64,000 nt of DNA from Rhodamnia argentea (Eukaryota; Streptophyta; Magnoliopsida; Myrtales; Myrtaceae), in assembly GCF_020921035.1 (NCBI RefSeq), contig NC_063152.1, positions 9,686,001-9,750,000 on the forward strand. Reading direction: 5' to 3'. Of this stretch, positions 36,704-49,389 are shown piece after piece. How positions within the stretch are numbered: the first letter of the stretch is position 1; each line of letters starts with the position of its first letter. The translations under genes were made by a program, and so were the position numbers. The notes under the pieces are model-generated. The model ran no database searches. It was not told the origin of the DNA and worked only from the letters and a program-made list of their open reading frames with translations.

Positions 36704-36794
36704 TTAATCTTCAGGTTCCAGCAGCGAGCACCAACCCGTGTCTTCGAATTTGTTGCCTCCGATGACAGGGCGGTCCTCTAGACTCTCATCGACA
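36704..36794 (-). other. Orphan exon-like ORF between KTN80 and the bromodomain gene
   Basis: On the minus strand a clean acceptor (TTTTCAG at 36,795-36,801) is followed by one base and then 29 codons ending in TAA: a VDESLEDRPV...GGNKFEDTGWCSLLEPED peptide. Its composition is coding-like and G+C-richer than the flanks. The entry phase (one base) would fit splicing from KTN80 exon 17 instead of exon 18. I do not recognise the peptide. It could be an alternative KTN80 terminal exon, the last exon of an unseen small gene, or chance. Confidence 0.25.
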
Positions 36795-37504
36795 CTGAAA
36801 ATTTCCGAAAGTTACATTCCAGAATGCAAAGTGAAATAGCAACATCAACCTCACCATGTACCTCCGCTGTGCTCATTCTCAGATGCACCACTTTTTACGC
36901 TCATTCTCACTGGAAACTATTTCCTAATAAGCTAGAGACACTCAAATCCTTGTGGCTCACCACCTTCTTTCAACTCACATTTGCAGGAATCCTTTAGCAA
37001 TGGACCCAATGTGTCCAGGATAAAAGTGATTCTTATAATGAGTTGGTAAGCTAAGACGATCTGATCTTTTATAAGATACAATTGCACCTTCATTTTAAAG
37101 TGTAATTCTAACAACCGAGATGCACAGAAGACAAGCTCTTTCAGTTATGATGAACGAAGAGGATTTTCACTATACGTGCGAAGTGCGCAGATAGAAGATA
37201 CAAAAGATACACCATAATACAGAATCAAAGAATTGAGAGACCCTACTCTTTCAGAATATCATGGAGTCATTCCCCAAGCAAGACCTATTGAGTCTTCAAG
37301 CTTAATCTCCATGCACGTAGTGCTCGGGTATTTGCCTCATGAGAAACCAAGCAAAATTGATCGACTGAAGTGGCAAAATCAGTAGTCCTAAAGCCAAACT
37401 CCAAGTCAAGGATGGACAGCATCATATACACGAGTATTCTGTTAGGAGTCATCCAAACTGGTCTTCACAGGTAAGCAGCAACGGGATGCAGATGGTATGG
37501 TCCA

Positions 37505-40500
37505 TTAGCATTGTTGAAGGACTAAATTCAATTCTTGAGCACTTTTTGCAATTAAACCACCTCTCCTGCAATAGAAGCAACAGAGATGTTTACATCCTAA
37601 CTCCAAGTGGGAATCAATGAATGAGCAAAGGGCATTTTCCAGTTTCAATCATAAAGGATCGAAAAAGGAGAACAAAAGCAAATCAAATTTATCTGTCGCC
37701 ATTCTGTTTTCACCTCACAATACCAGGTTCATATTGATCATGTGGGTGCGTCAGAACTAAAACTTGCTCATTTAACTTATCATTTCAAAGTTGACAAATC
37801 TCTCAATAACCCATTTTCACATATCTGGACATGGTGTTGTGTTGACATTGCCAAACTAAGATCCCATCATCATAACAGAGGGTTAATCATATAATCTTAA
37901 CCAACACTCCTCATGATTTTATCAACCAGATTCCAAAGACAAGACATCATGCAATACATCAGAAACAAAAGATGGTCCTGATATTTATGAAACAGTGGTC
38001 ACGCATTTTCCAAGGGATGAAACAAACTTCATCAACTCCCAACAGGCCTACCTCACAAGTAAAGGGAGAACTTTTTGGATCTTTTGCAGCTCTGTAAAAC
38101 ACTGGGTGCAGCACTCTAGCCTGAGATCAAGTATTCAAATTTGTCAGTACCCAGCACTCAAATGATCCTACCAGAACACAGCCAAATGAGTGATATAAAG
38201 TGCCCAAGTCCAACGAAGAAAACCTTTGCTCAGCATGTAGATCAACACCAACAGTTGGAGGTGCAGAAACTGTGGAGTGAACTACTGAACCAAAAACTGC
38301 TACAAGCTTTAGTAGCATCTCGAGAGACACACATGTGTGCCTGTAAAATTTGGAAAAAAGTCAAATCAGTTAGAGGAATGAATACCACCAAGTCCAGAGA
38401 CTCGCTATCACTGAAAAATGTACATAATCTATATCAAGTATCTCAGTGACACTGCTGATTGAAAGGCCATCAACCCATAAAAAGAGAACTTTCAGCGCCA
38501 GACTTGCAACATATAAGAACAAATCAAGAGTTCAGTGCATCAAGACGCCTTCAGTAAGTAAACCAGTTAGAGTACCAAAAGTTAAATACACATGAGAATG
38601 ACGAATTGTGTTAAAGTTCTAAAACTACAATAACTAATGCTCCAGAATCATGTCATTACTCCTTTATAGATACTATGAGCATGCATAACTCCCATTGTAC
38701 AGTTCCAGCAATTAGATGGCAAAAACACCATTTCAAACAGATAACTACGTCTAGCAGCATAACTAAGCTGAGCAGCACATATATAACCACACTACCTTTC
38801 TACTTTGCTATCCAGTAAACCCACAAGCACGGGAAGCAAGCAAGAAAATAAACCTAAGTTCAGCATCTCCATTTTTTCCATAAGAATGCTGATTACATCT
38901 GCTTGCACCTGCACCAGTAGCACGATCACGTGTCTCAGAAAAATAAAGGAAATTATCATATAGCAAGGATCCTAGGACAAACATGCATATGATGATACCC
39001 ACAGAATGATCTGGCAACCTCCTCAAGGCATTGATAGCACCTTTTATATCTTTCCTTTCAAAGAAATGCCGGACTACCTGGAAATACATGAAAAAATTGT
39101 CAAGGCAACTACCAAGTAGAAGTGCAAATAACAAAGTAACAAATAGTCAGTCAAAGATGCCCTTTTCTATGACTTCTGAACTGTCCATTCAGTGATTTGA
39201 TTTACGCATTAGAATTTAGAAGCATAAGGTTATCACTCTTTGCTGCAACTGCTATACCTTCCACTAATATTATGTCTCCTAGGTTATTAGCAATGGTGCT
39301 AACATAATTGCAACCCTTACTAGCAGACCTAACCCTACCCAACAAGTCGTATGATAGTGGTGGGAAATAAAAACTGGTAATCAGATGAATAGCTACAGCT
39401 TAAGGAAGCCAACATACAAAATGAAAGTATATAGTGACAGGCAATATAAATTACTCGACTATGTAAATATTCAAAACAGCTAAATTACCTGTAGTTTTGT
39501 CAAGCGAGAACGGAGAGTACTTAAGAGAACTTCATGATTTCCCAGTAGAACTTCAGTGACATCCTCGTGGTTAACCGAGTCTGACTCCCTTCCCATAAAA
39601 TGATGTTCCCCACTCTGTAAGTTGAAAAACATGATACAAAACCCACTATCATCAGCTAGGTGCTAACCACTTAAACTGTTTCAAAAGGGTTAGAGTTATA
39701 CCGTTGTTGTTGGCGGTATAGGTTGAGGAGCCACATTATTTAGCGGGTTCTCTATGTAGTTAGATAATTGTCTCCTTTCAACCCTCTCGACCGAAACAAT
39801 TGATGCTTCATCTGTCGATAATCCTCTTTGACGAACCATTACAGTGTTTGTATCATCAGTATTTCTAAATTTGTCTCTTCTGCGAACACTGCGAACAAGA
39901 GTGGAGGGTGCTCTATCGTCCCCTGGTGAAGCACGAGAAGAGAAACTAGTTGCCTTATCTTCACTCGCGTTCAATCCACCTTTGATTTCCACATCCTCAA
40001 TCGGCAAAGCAGAAGTTTTGCTTGCTTCATCTGTTGGTAGTTTTCTTTGAGGAGCCATTACAGGGGATCGACCTTCAGTACTTTTGTATCTGTCTCCCCT
40101 GCGGAAGTTGCGAATAAGAGTAGAGCGTTTGCTATCCTCCTCTGATACTGTCTCAGAAGACAAACTACTTGCCTTATCTTCACTGACATTCAATCCATGA
40201 TGAATTTTCAAATCCTCAACCGGCAATGGAGGAGTTTTACTTGATTCATCAGCTGATAATTCACTTTGAGGAGCCATTACAGTTGACTGATCTGCAGTAC
40301 CATTAAATCCATCTTTTCTTAAGTCGTGAACAAGAGTAACAGGTGTTCTATCCTCAGTGGCTACGATACGAGAAGACATACTTGTTGCCTTTTGTTCGAG
40401 GATGTTTAATCTGTCACTCTTTTCCACGTTTTCTGCCAGAGAGGGAGGGGTTTTATCCAATGCAGACATTCCAGGAGGTGTATTGATTGATTGATCTTCA

Positions 40501-43500
40501 ATACTGTTCATTTTATCTCTTTTTTCAAACTTCTCAACTAAAGTGCGTGTTCGGCCTGGCACAACTGCAACTGTCAAAACAAAGTTTGAGGGAAAATGGT
40601 CAGTTTTATTCAATAGTTACTAGGAGTTAAACCAAATGGGCAAGCAGCAGCTAACCTCCATTGACAAACTTGACAGAGTTGATTCCTTCTTTGAAACTGA
40701 CAGGTTGGTCACCTTGAACACAATAACAAATCTATGTCAGCAGATTTTCAGATCTAGTTCACAAAATGGCATCTGAGTCTCACACAAAACTATGCACTAT
40801 GACACAAATACTTTCAAAAGAAGCAACTGCTGTATCTTTAACAATAAAAATTATGCATAGACTAATTTCTAGATATGCTTTCATACTTCTATGCCCCATG
40901 TTAAAATCAGTGGATGTAAGAACTGCATTAGAAATGACATGAACAACCATGGTCTCAGAGCAATAGTTACCAGCATTGTAAAATCATAATTTTGTTAAAC
41001 TGCAGAAACTGTCAAAGCAATGATTTGCTTAAAATTCTTCAGAGAAAATGAAGAGGACTCATAAGTATGGGAAACAATATGGTGACAATTTCCCGTTAGT
41101 CACTCATCGTAACAAGTACTGCAAAAAATATTATTAGGCCGAGTTGTGGAGACGACCCAATAATGAACCATCAATATTCAAGAGATATTGCTTACACTTT
41201 TCTGTTTTAGGTGTCTGCAGTGGTGGCACTTTTTCAGTTTCCTCAGAGACATTCTTGATACTCGAATGATTGTCTTCACAGCCATCTCTTGCTCCATCTT
41301 CAGGTGCAAGTTTCTTCGAAAATGAATCTACAAGACTTTCAGAACCACTTTTTCCACTGCTAAGCACTCCAGTTTCAGCACATGCTGATAACCTGTCGAC
41401 ATCATATTTGGTACTCGACAGCCTCCTTGAATGAGCAGGCTTGAGCAACATGCCCGGCTTAGTCCTTGAAAAAGTAATAGATTCTCTTCGAGATGAGTCT
41501 TTTCCATCAGGACTGTCCCTACTAACAGCTTTAGGTGCGGTATAAGTTTTAGTAGGAACCTGCGCACTTAAGTTATCTGATGTTTCTGTTACCAAGCCCT
41601 GCCTCTGTAGTGTCAAATTAGGGGTGTCCTCAGAATCCAGCGATTGAATCTCTTTCACAGAGTTATTGGTACCAACAAGCTGTGAAGAAACAGGATTTCC
41701 ACTAGCAGCTGCACAAAGAAGATGGAGTAACACATCAATAACAAGATAAAATACCTTAAAATGTAAACCAGTGTTCAGTAATAATACATGCACTACACGA
41801 TTATGCTAAAAGAAGCTCCACCTGTAAAGGTGGGGGAAGTAATATGCCTTATACGCGTATCATATTAACAGTACTCTTAAATGATCTGGGACCTAAATCA
41901 GCTTGGATCTCATCAAAGAGCCATCAATGAAGTGGGACACTAAACACCCTAACAGAGTTGGTGCTTTGTGCAGGAAGAAGAGTTGAAATCGTGGGCCAAA
42001 AATGATGCCACTGAAAGCCAGCAAATTTCTGTCTTCCAGGAAGAGGATGGGCAGGATTCAAGTCTCTGGCATAGAGAAATTCTCTGGAAGAAGTGTCCAG
42101 AAAAAAAATTGGAGCATCAATGACTGAAGACGCAGCTTCAAAAAGTCAGACCCTCAGAGCTTTGTATATTATTGAGGAACAGACGTGCAAAAAACCAAAT
42201 TCAAGGACTACTTATCCTTTACACAAGTCAGAGTCAGTTTCATATTCAAGGTCAAACTTCTTTTGTGAACTCCAATGACTAGAAAGTAACTTGCTCAGGA
42301 AAACCTTGTATACATTCAATGCAAAGATTTATGGCTGACAATAGAATAGAACAACAGGAAGAATAAGATAGTCTTCCACTTTTCACAAGGTACTTGACGG
42401 TGAACCCAATCACACTCGAAACGCTTGTGTTAGAGGCTCAAAATCTACTTATGATCATGCAGCTACAGTCTTTCTCCTGACCCTCATCAGATCAGCACCG
42501 TATATCTACATTCCATTCAGTAGTATGGGCCATTAAATGTCCACTACTTTGCACAGGACCATGTGCCAACATATTTGATATATGAATTTGATAGTATCAT
42601 AAATGTACACAAAAACAACTTACTATCCACATATATATTCTTTATCTCTTTGGTGTCATAGTCCGGAGAGGCGCAGCGTCCGATTGAAGTCGATCTTACG
42701 GTGGTCCCTACTTTAGCTGAGGAACGACTTTCTTGGTGTTCAATTTCATTATCCCCAAAATCCTTCTGCTGAGGCTTTAAATTAGCTCCATAAGGCTCAA
42801 TAAGCTGAAAAGAGGATGTACCATCATCAGAGAAAAATTCATCTGAACTAATGAACTTGTACAAATAGGAAAAATCCATCTTTACAAAAAAAAAAAAGGT
42901 GGAATTCTAGTGTAAGAAAGATGAAGGTAACTAGTGACTACTGATGCATCCGCTACCCAAACACCAACAGAATTTTGGTAGTATGAGCAACCCAAGAATT
43001 TTCCGTCATGAATACAAATATCAGCAAGCGCTGACCATCCCATGTCAACAGCATCATGGCAGATTACAGGCTCCCAGGAGTAAACCTACAATTACCAAGC
43101 AAGATGTCACATGCCAGCATCTCCAACATGTAAAAAAGTTCATAATTAGGACATTTCAAACCTTTAAGCTATCCTCCAAACCACAGAATAAGGTCCTCCC
43201 ATCAGGATGGAAGGTGATTGCACGTACTCCTGTGGCCTGAAACAAACAGTTAAAATTCACTCATGAAGCAAGGGAAACCCAAGGATGTTCAGGAACCTAT
43301 GATCATTATAAAAGATGAGAGATTCCAGAGGGTTCAGTCTAAATACAAGCATATCAATTATGAGAAAAAATTCCAGGTAAGTTTTCACATATATGACAAA
43401 GGACAATTCACAACTTATTATTACGAAATATTCTGACTGGAAAGCAGGGAGTAGAAAAATCCTAAATACCTAAATAAAAAAGAAATTGCTAATTCCAAGA

Positions 43501-45810
43501 AACCAAGCCGTTATATACCTCAGGTCTGGAAGATCCAATTAGTTCAAATGTTTCCAAGTCCCAGAATTTAACAGTTCTATCTGCCGAACCTGGACAAGGA
43601 ATCTGTATTAGATTACCAGAAATCAGAAGTATGAACAAATCCAAAAGAGTATTTACACTGTCACAAACTAGTAAGAAGGGAGAAACAAGGAGCATGAAAA
43701 TGAGACAGACTGGATTTCACAAATAAGAAGGACACTAGTGAAAAGTGAAAAAGGATTGGAGAATCATAACAGTTCGTTGGATTGACCTATGCAACTAAAG
43801 GTTTACTCATCCAAAGGTCAAATGCAGATGGTATTCAAGTCCCCTAAGGGCACTCTTTACATAATCCAAAGTATTGTACTCTACTTTTCCCACCATCATG
43901 TTAACCAAATTATGCTTAATTAATGTCATAACCAAAAGTAACGTTTTATTGCCCTTAATGCAATCAACAAATCTCAGAGCGTAATTAAATCAGAGAATTA
44001 CCTGTAGCAAGGAGGAACTCCAGGGGATGGAAATCCATAGATCGGATATGATTTTCATGGAACTTAAAATCATGCAAAAGCTTTCCAGCAGTTAGATCCC
44101 ACACCTGTATGAACAGTAAAATGCTTTACTCAACAAAGGAACAGAACAATCTTGCCAAAGGCCGCGCTGCACAGGGTAACCAAATTACCTTCACAACATT
44201 ATCATATCCCCCTGAAACAACCCAGCGACCATCAGGAGTGAATCTGATGGTGCTAATGCCTCGAGTATGACCCTTGTATGTGTGTATACATCCTTTTTTT
44301 CTGATATCCCAGATCTTTAGGTTTGTGTCGGCAGAACCAGATGCAAAGAATTCTCCAAAGGGATGGAATTCCATAGCGGTGCAATTGGATCTGTGTCCAG
44401 TAAGACCACGAACCACTACACTTCAAGAGTAATTAAAAGTGAATTGATATTTACTAACAAACAAAAATGACTCAGCCATACATGCAATGGACTCTCCCTT
44501 GTGATCAAGTGGGTGCATATCTAGGTTTCTTATTCAAACAAGTGATAATTCAAATGCTCGACTATCCAAGAAATTTATCAACTTACTCTTTGCCTCTTCC
44601 AAGTCCCACAGCTTAATGACACCAGAAGAAGCTCCAGCAAGCACCAACACTTCTGCAGAATCAAAGGCTACGGATTCTACAGGATTTGTATGACCACAAA
44701 GGCTCTGCATTGTTGAGCATAAAAACATTATTAATCACTCTTACAAGCAGATGTTGCCAACACTAATTCGGTCTCTTCCAAATTTTAGGTCATCGAATTA
44801 ATTTCAAATTTTCACAACAATTCGCGTGAACAACAGTTACACAGAAGGACATGACTGCACTTAAGAGTTAGCATCAGCGCTAATTCTGCCTAAGGACATT
44901 CGTTTACAAGTAACCATAGAACTAGTTACCTAAGAAGTAGCCTTCCAAATTCGCAATCCAAAGAACTCATTGAGCAGCACTTCAATTACAAGAAAAAGGA
45001 AAGGCAAGATAAAACGCTAACTAGACTAACCATTAAGGAATTCGGTTTGCCAACGGCCCATAGATTGACTTTGTAGTCATCTCCACCAGTAAGAAAAAGC
45101 CGGCACGCCTTCTTTCCGATACTGAGACAGTTGACATTCGACGGATGGGCTACAAATTCCTCTGCACAAAAGCTGAGTCAAAGGAAACAAATCCGCCCAA
45201 CAAGTGACACATCCTTTTATCCACCACACAAAAACCGAAAATCTGCATAGGAAAAGCATACTAATAATCACGACTATCACCAAGGCCATCAGATTTAGAA
45301 ACAAGCGACTCCTCATTTTTCCTAACGAGGGCTATAGCAACCAAGAACTACCCTTAACACAAATCTCCCAGCATTGATGAATCTTCTTAGTTATATCTTT
45401 CCTTCTTTCCGTCCATCCCCTGGTCAATAGAACTATAAACACATCCAACCTATCAAAAGAATTCCAAACACATCCTAACCTCCATGAATTTTCAGACTGC
45501 AAAAAAGAAAAAAGCTATCGTTCTATTTTCTGACCCTAAAGAGAGACTTAGTTCATCAGCCACTTTGAAATCAAATCTCAACCTTTCCGAGAAATTACAA
45601 AAGCGCATCGAACTACGGCGACTTGCCCATCAAATAAAATCCGCGTAGATCTCCAGAACCAAAACTCTAAACACTGTAGCACCCGCGAAGCAACACTAGA
45701 CATCAAACGACAACCTCAAAGCTCGAACAAGAAGAACGGAACCCGCAAAACAGAGGAGCAATCCAAAACAGCGCAAGAAGGATACGCAGCTTGTAACCCC
45801 GCTTGGACAT
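37505..45810 (-). CDS. KTN80: Katanin p80 WD40 repeat-containing subunit B1 homologue
   Basis: Eighteen coding exons on the minus strand: 45810-45786, 45161-45031, 44704-44587, 44415-44189, 44104-44002, 43589-43519, 43236-43162, 43085-42942, 42804-42624, 41708-41196, 40712-40656, 40564-39702, 39614-39489, 39077-39003, 38908-38796, 38340-38224, 38120-38052, 37565-37505. They encode 1,022 aa, close to the long Arabidopsis KTN80 forms. Residues 1-298 form a WD40 propeller ([81 protein letters not shown]). Residues about 299-836 are a Ser-rich, poorly ordered linker with a tandem repeat. Residues about 837-1,022 are the con80 domain ([59 protein letters not shown]), which binds the p60 AAA-ATPase. 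The complex severs cortical microtubules at crossovers and nucleation sites, and KTN80 directs it there. The exon 4 donor lies inside the VVK|VWDL junction. Confidence 0.95.
39780..40550 (-). repeat. In-frame ~72-residue tandem repeat in the KTN80 linker
   Basis: Within exon 12 a ~216-bp unit repeats in frame: residues 554-621 (most diverged), 622-694, 695-766, and a partial fourth from 767. Units 2 and 3 line up as [20 protein letters not shown] / [20 protein letters not shown], then [20 protein letters not shown] / [20 protein letters not shown], then a TLVR-type start of the next copy. The composition suggests a flexible, phosphorylatable spacer. Confidence 0.85.
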
Positions 45811-46100
45811 CTTCCGCCCAGGAGCTAGACCCAGAACCCGAAAAAGATTCAGTCGACGCCTCGGGTAACTGGCGAAGCAGCTGGAGCTCAGATCTTTCAG
45901 CCCAACACAAGCTCGAATTGGAACGCGGAACACAAAAGCCGCGCTCTTTCGAACAACGCGGAAGATCGGGTTCCCACCCAAGATTCGGAGGGACGAAGAA
46001 CACAAGAATCACGAAAAGAAAAAAAAAATCGCCGAGATTTCAACAGTGAGAGAGGCTGAAAGGTTGGCGAAGAACGAAAGGCAATTTCTTGATTCTGCTT
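45811..46100 (-). promoter_or_regulatory. KTN80 5' leader region
   Basis: The minus strand upstream of the ATG is G+C-richer and CT-rich, as in many plant 5' UTRs, and has no obvious intron. Open frames of about 100 codons across it (45.7-46.1 kb) overlap in two frames and look like by-products of base composition. The transcription start is probably near 46.05-46.1 kb. Confidence 0.45.
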
Positions 46101-46529
46101 TCCGAGGAAGGAAAGAGTCCCACCCACAGTCGCTGTGTTGCTTCAAGCTCCTTCAGACCATGATTGAGCCAGTTTCCCCCCGTTGCGGGCGAAATGACCG
46201 GAATGCCCCCCCTGGGACCTTTTCTGGTATTCCCCGAGTCACCAACATTTTTTTGAATTTTCTAATTAAATTTAATTAGGAGGAAATGTTGGGTGACGTG
46301 GCTCGTAAATCTAGTGGGCTTTGGATTTTCTCTGCTCTTTCTTTTTTTGTTTGTCTGGTCTTTTTGTTAGACTTGTGCACGTCGGTCGGTGGAAGGAGTT
46401 TTCTTTCCAAATATATTTATTTCCATATTTGTTCGGAAAAATACAATATTATCTTGAGACATCAAGTAGATTTTTTTTTTTTTAAAGATATACAACAACA
46501 CTTTTGAGTCGTTCGGAATCTAATTCTCG

Positions 46530-46640
46530 ATCAATGGGCATGCGGCTTTGCTGATAAAAAGATTGGAGGGTGCGGACGCTAGCATCGTAAGTGCGGGATT
46601 CGATTCTTGAAAAGCTAAAGATAAGACAAACAAAAAAAAA
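46530..46640 (+). repeat. SINE-like fragment (weak candidate)
   Basis: A B-box-like 'GGGATTCGATTCTTG' at about 46,595-46,609 is followed after about 20 bp by a short A-rich tail (46,631-46,640). The A box is poor, so support is weak. Confidence 0.25.
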
Positions 46641-47134
46641 AGTAATCTAATTTCCTCATTTTCTTTTTGATAAAATCTCGATTTCCGTCCTTCCTTTCAC
46701 CTTTTTTTTTTCTTCTAATCAAGTACATGAAATTGTAATTTATCTAATTCGCATAAATTCTTAGTTCAGCAAAAAGGAGGCTGGAACGGTGGTGCAAACA
46801 AGTTAGCCCTTGACATGAAAAAAAGAAGAAAAAAAGCTTTTGTAAAGGGACATTGATTTCATAATTGGCAATTTTCTTTTAAACTAGATGAATTTGGAGC
46901 TCGTGAAAATTCTACTAATTTTGCAGAGGAAGAAAAAAACACGAGCTAAAATATTATTAGTGGTTGGCTCAAACATGAAATCGATTGCACGCAGCGATAT
47001 GGAAAATTGAATCTATGTCATGTAATTAATTCGCCCTTAACCACCTAGTCAACCCGACGAGTTTATAAGCAAGAGAGATCCGCTCAAATTGCTCTTCATA
47101 TCTTGTGGTACTGTCCATGGCAGTTACTGAATTA

Positions 47135-47530
47135 ATTATTAGAAAAAAAGCCACCAAAAATCATAAACTATGCTCGTTGTGACACATTTACCCCAAACTT
47201 TTTTTTATGACACAAAAAACCCTAAACTTGTACCCATGTAACACATTTATCCCAAATTTATGCCCGTGCGACACATTTATCTCAAAATTTTTGTTGTGAC
47301 ACTAAAAACCAAAAACTTGTAAGATTTTTGATGTCCCAAAAAAAAAAATTTGGGATAAATATATCACATGGGTATAAGTGTAGAGTTTTCGACGTCATAA
47401 GAAAAAGTTTGGGATAAATATGTCGTATGAGTAAAAGTTTGAGGTTTTTGGTGTCACAAAAAAAAATTAGAGTAAATGTGTCATAGTTGTTATAGTTTAG
47501 GGTTTTTGGTAACTTTTTTCCTCATTATTA
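47135..47530. mobile_element. Foldback element with 7-bp TSD, family C
   Basis: The element 47,142-47,523 (382 bp) is flanked by ATTATTA on both sides (47,135-47,141 and 47,524-47,530). The left arm 'GAAAAAAAGCCACCAAAAAT' plus 'CATAAACTATGC' pairs with the reverse complement of the right arm 'GGAAAAAAGTTACCAAAAAC' plus 'CCTAAACTATAAC'. The arms run nearly to the centre with 'GTGACACATTTA' blocks on both strands. The motifs match the elements at 20.7 and 30.8 kb. No protein is encoded. Confidence 0.7.
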
Positions 47531-47924
47531 TAATTTGGACTTGCCACAAAAAAAAAAAAAACCCCACAAAATTAATGATATTTTTCTTTTCTGAATTACG
47601 TAAGTTGAGTTGCTTCGTGATTCCATTAATAGCCGAGCCTCTTTCTCTTTCACTGGAAAGTGACCGGTGAAAGGTCGAGTTACCTAACAAATAACTGCCG
47701 TTAATATGTCTTTTCTCTTCTTCAAATACCGAAAAATATATTAATAAATTGATTAAATAAATAAAGATGCCTTATGATTAAAAAAAAAACAAGAGGGTCG
47801 TTCTCCCTTCTCATCGAATCTTTAGGTATAACCACCTGACGGGTCCATTATTTGACTGACCAATTAGATTTTGATGGCTTCGTTTGGCCCAAAAACTTGT
47901 CAAATTAGAAACGTACAAAAACTC

Positions 47925-48347
47925 AAAAAAGAACGCGTTCTTAACGACTCCGGAACGTGCATGACAACACCTCTGAAGTAGCATTTCTGCTCCAAAAGTA
48001 CTTTTAAAGTAGAAATCCGTTTGGCAACGTAATTTCTAAAGCAAAAATTAGCTTGGTTACAACTTCATTTTTTTTTACTTTTGGACATTTTTTTTTTTTG
48101 CTCCAGAAGTGTTTCTAAAGCATAAATCCGTTTGATAACGCAACTTTTAGAGTAAAAATCTATTTAGTTACACAACTTCATTTTTCTACTTCTAGAGCAT
48201 GTTTTTACTCTAGAAATAGTTTTGGAGTAACTTATAGAAGTAAAAAGAATTTACTTCTTTCAAGAAGTAGAAAAGTCAACTTCTAATCGGAAATTGATTT
48301 CTAGAGCAAAAGTGTTGTCATGCGCGCTCGAAAATGCGTTCTTTTTG
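47925..48347. mobile_element. Inverted-repeat element, family B
   Basis: The left end 'AAAAAAGAACGCGTTC' then 'GTGCATGACAACACCT' matches the reverse complement of the right end 'CAAAAAGAACGCATTTTCG' then 'GCGCATGACAACACTT'. Inside, 'CTCCAAAAGTACTTTTAAAG' and 'GTAGAAATCCGTTTGGCAAC' type phrases recur two or three times. Relatives lie at 19.8 and 59.2 kb. The element is about 423 bp with no coding capacity. No target duplication could be fixed. Confidence 0.65.
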
Positions 48348-48349
48348 TG

Positions 48350-49380
48350 ATCTAATGTCTGCAAGAATAAATTCCATGAAGATGGTTAGGGTGCAAATTC
48401 TATGCTTAATTTCCTTAATCCCCCTATTTTGTGAAGACCCGTATATAATCACCCTTCTTCTCTAGCTTTCGAGAAAAGTTGGGCAAAAATAAAATTTGGA
48501 CGCGAAATTCGCCATACATAAACCTTTTTCATCCTCTTGATAAGAGATATGGAATGCCCTTTTAGCAGGTCGGATGGGTAGAAAATGGAATGACCTTAGT
48601 ATCTTATATTACATTGTCATGAATGATTTTTTTTTCCCTTTTTGGTTATAGTTTTATGAAAGGTAAACGAGTTATCATGCCACAATGACTAACAAAATAA
48701 GGGTATTGATAGATCAAATAAAATATGAATTCGAGAGCGAGACTCAACACAAGACGAGTGTAAGCATAATCATTGACCGCGATATTAGGGGCATGTCGCA
48801 AGTTTATTTTAGGTGAGCATTTGCTTCAATCAACAATTACTTCGGATGGGTGGTAAGATGTCGAATTGTCCCCGTCAGATTCGAGATGTTTTAGAGAGTT
48901 TTGGCTTAGTGAGCTCGGACAGCAGGTTACCGGGCATAGCCCGACCTATTTGCTAACCCTTTCTAGTGGACTTGGCGTCCGTGTCTCATGACACAGTAGC
49001 CCATGATTGGCTTGTCCCTTTGTCAGTTCCCTACACCAGGAATTGCCCCTTGCTATAGACTCCCCCATTATTTCACTCATTTGGAAGACCTTTCGAATTC
49101 TCTCACTGTCTGGATTTTCAGTATTCATATTGACCTCGGCATCGAACCGCTGAGAAAACATCAACAATGGATGTTCCGGTTCTAAAATATATACTCCGCC
49201 GTGTTTTACCCTTATAATGGTAGGTTTGATTCATCAACGCATTTGTGAATCGACTATCTATGATATATCTCAACATTCAAAATGACCAAATTGCACCTAA
49301 AATGAAGAGGGAATATGTTTACAGTGGCGCGTGAAGCTCCAGTCCCACCCATATAAGTTAATTCGCAAGCTTTCGGGGAA
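48350..49380. other. Intergenic stretch without recognised features
   Basis: No gene or defined repeat is supported. Open frames near 49.0 kb overlap on both strands and lack known motifs. Confidence 0.5.
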
Positions 49381-49389
49381 TATATCATG

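Noticed and set aside
38850..38856. Splice donor CTTAG|GTTTAT in KTN80 exon 15
   Set aside because: Reading straight through keeps the conserved [18 protein letters not shown] stretch, so there is no intron here.
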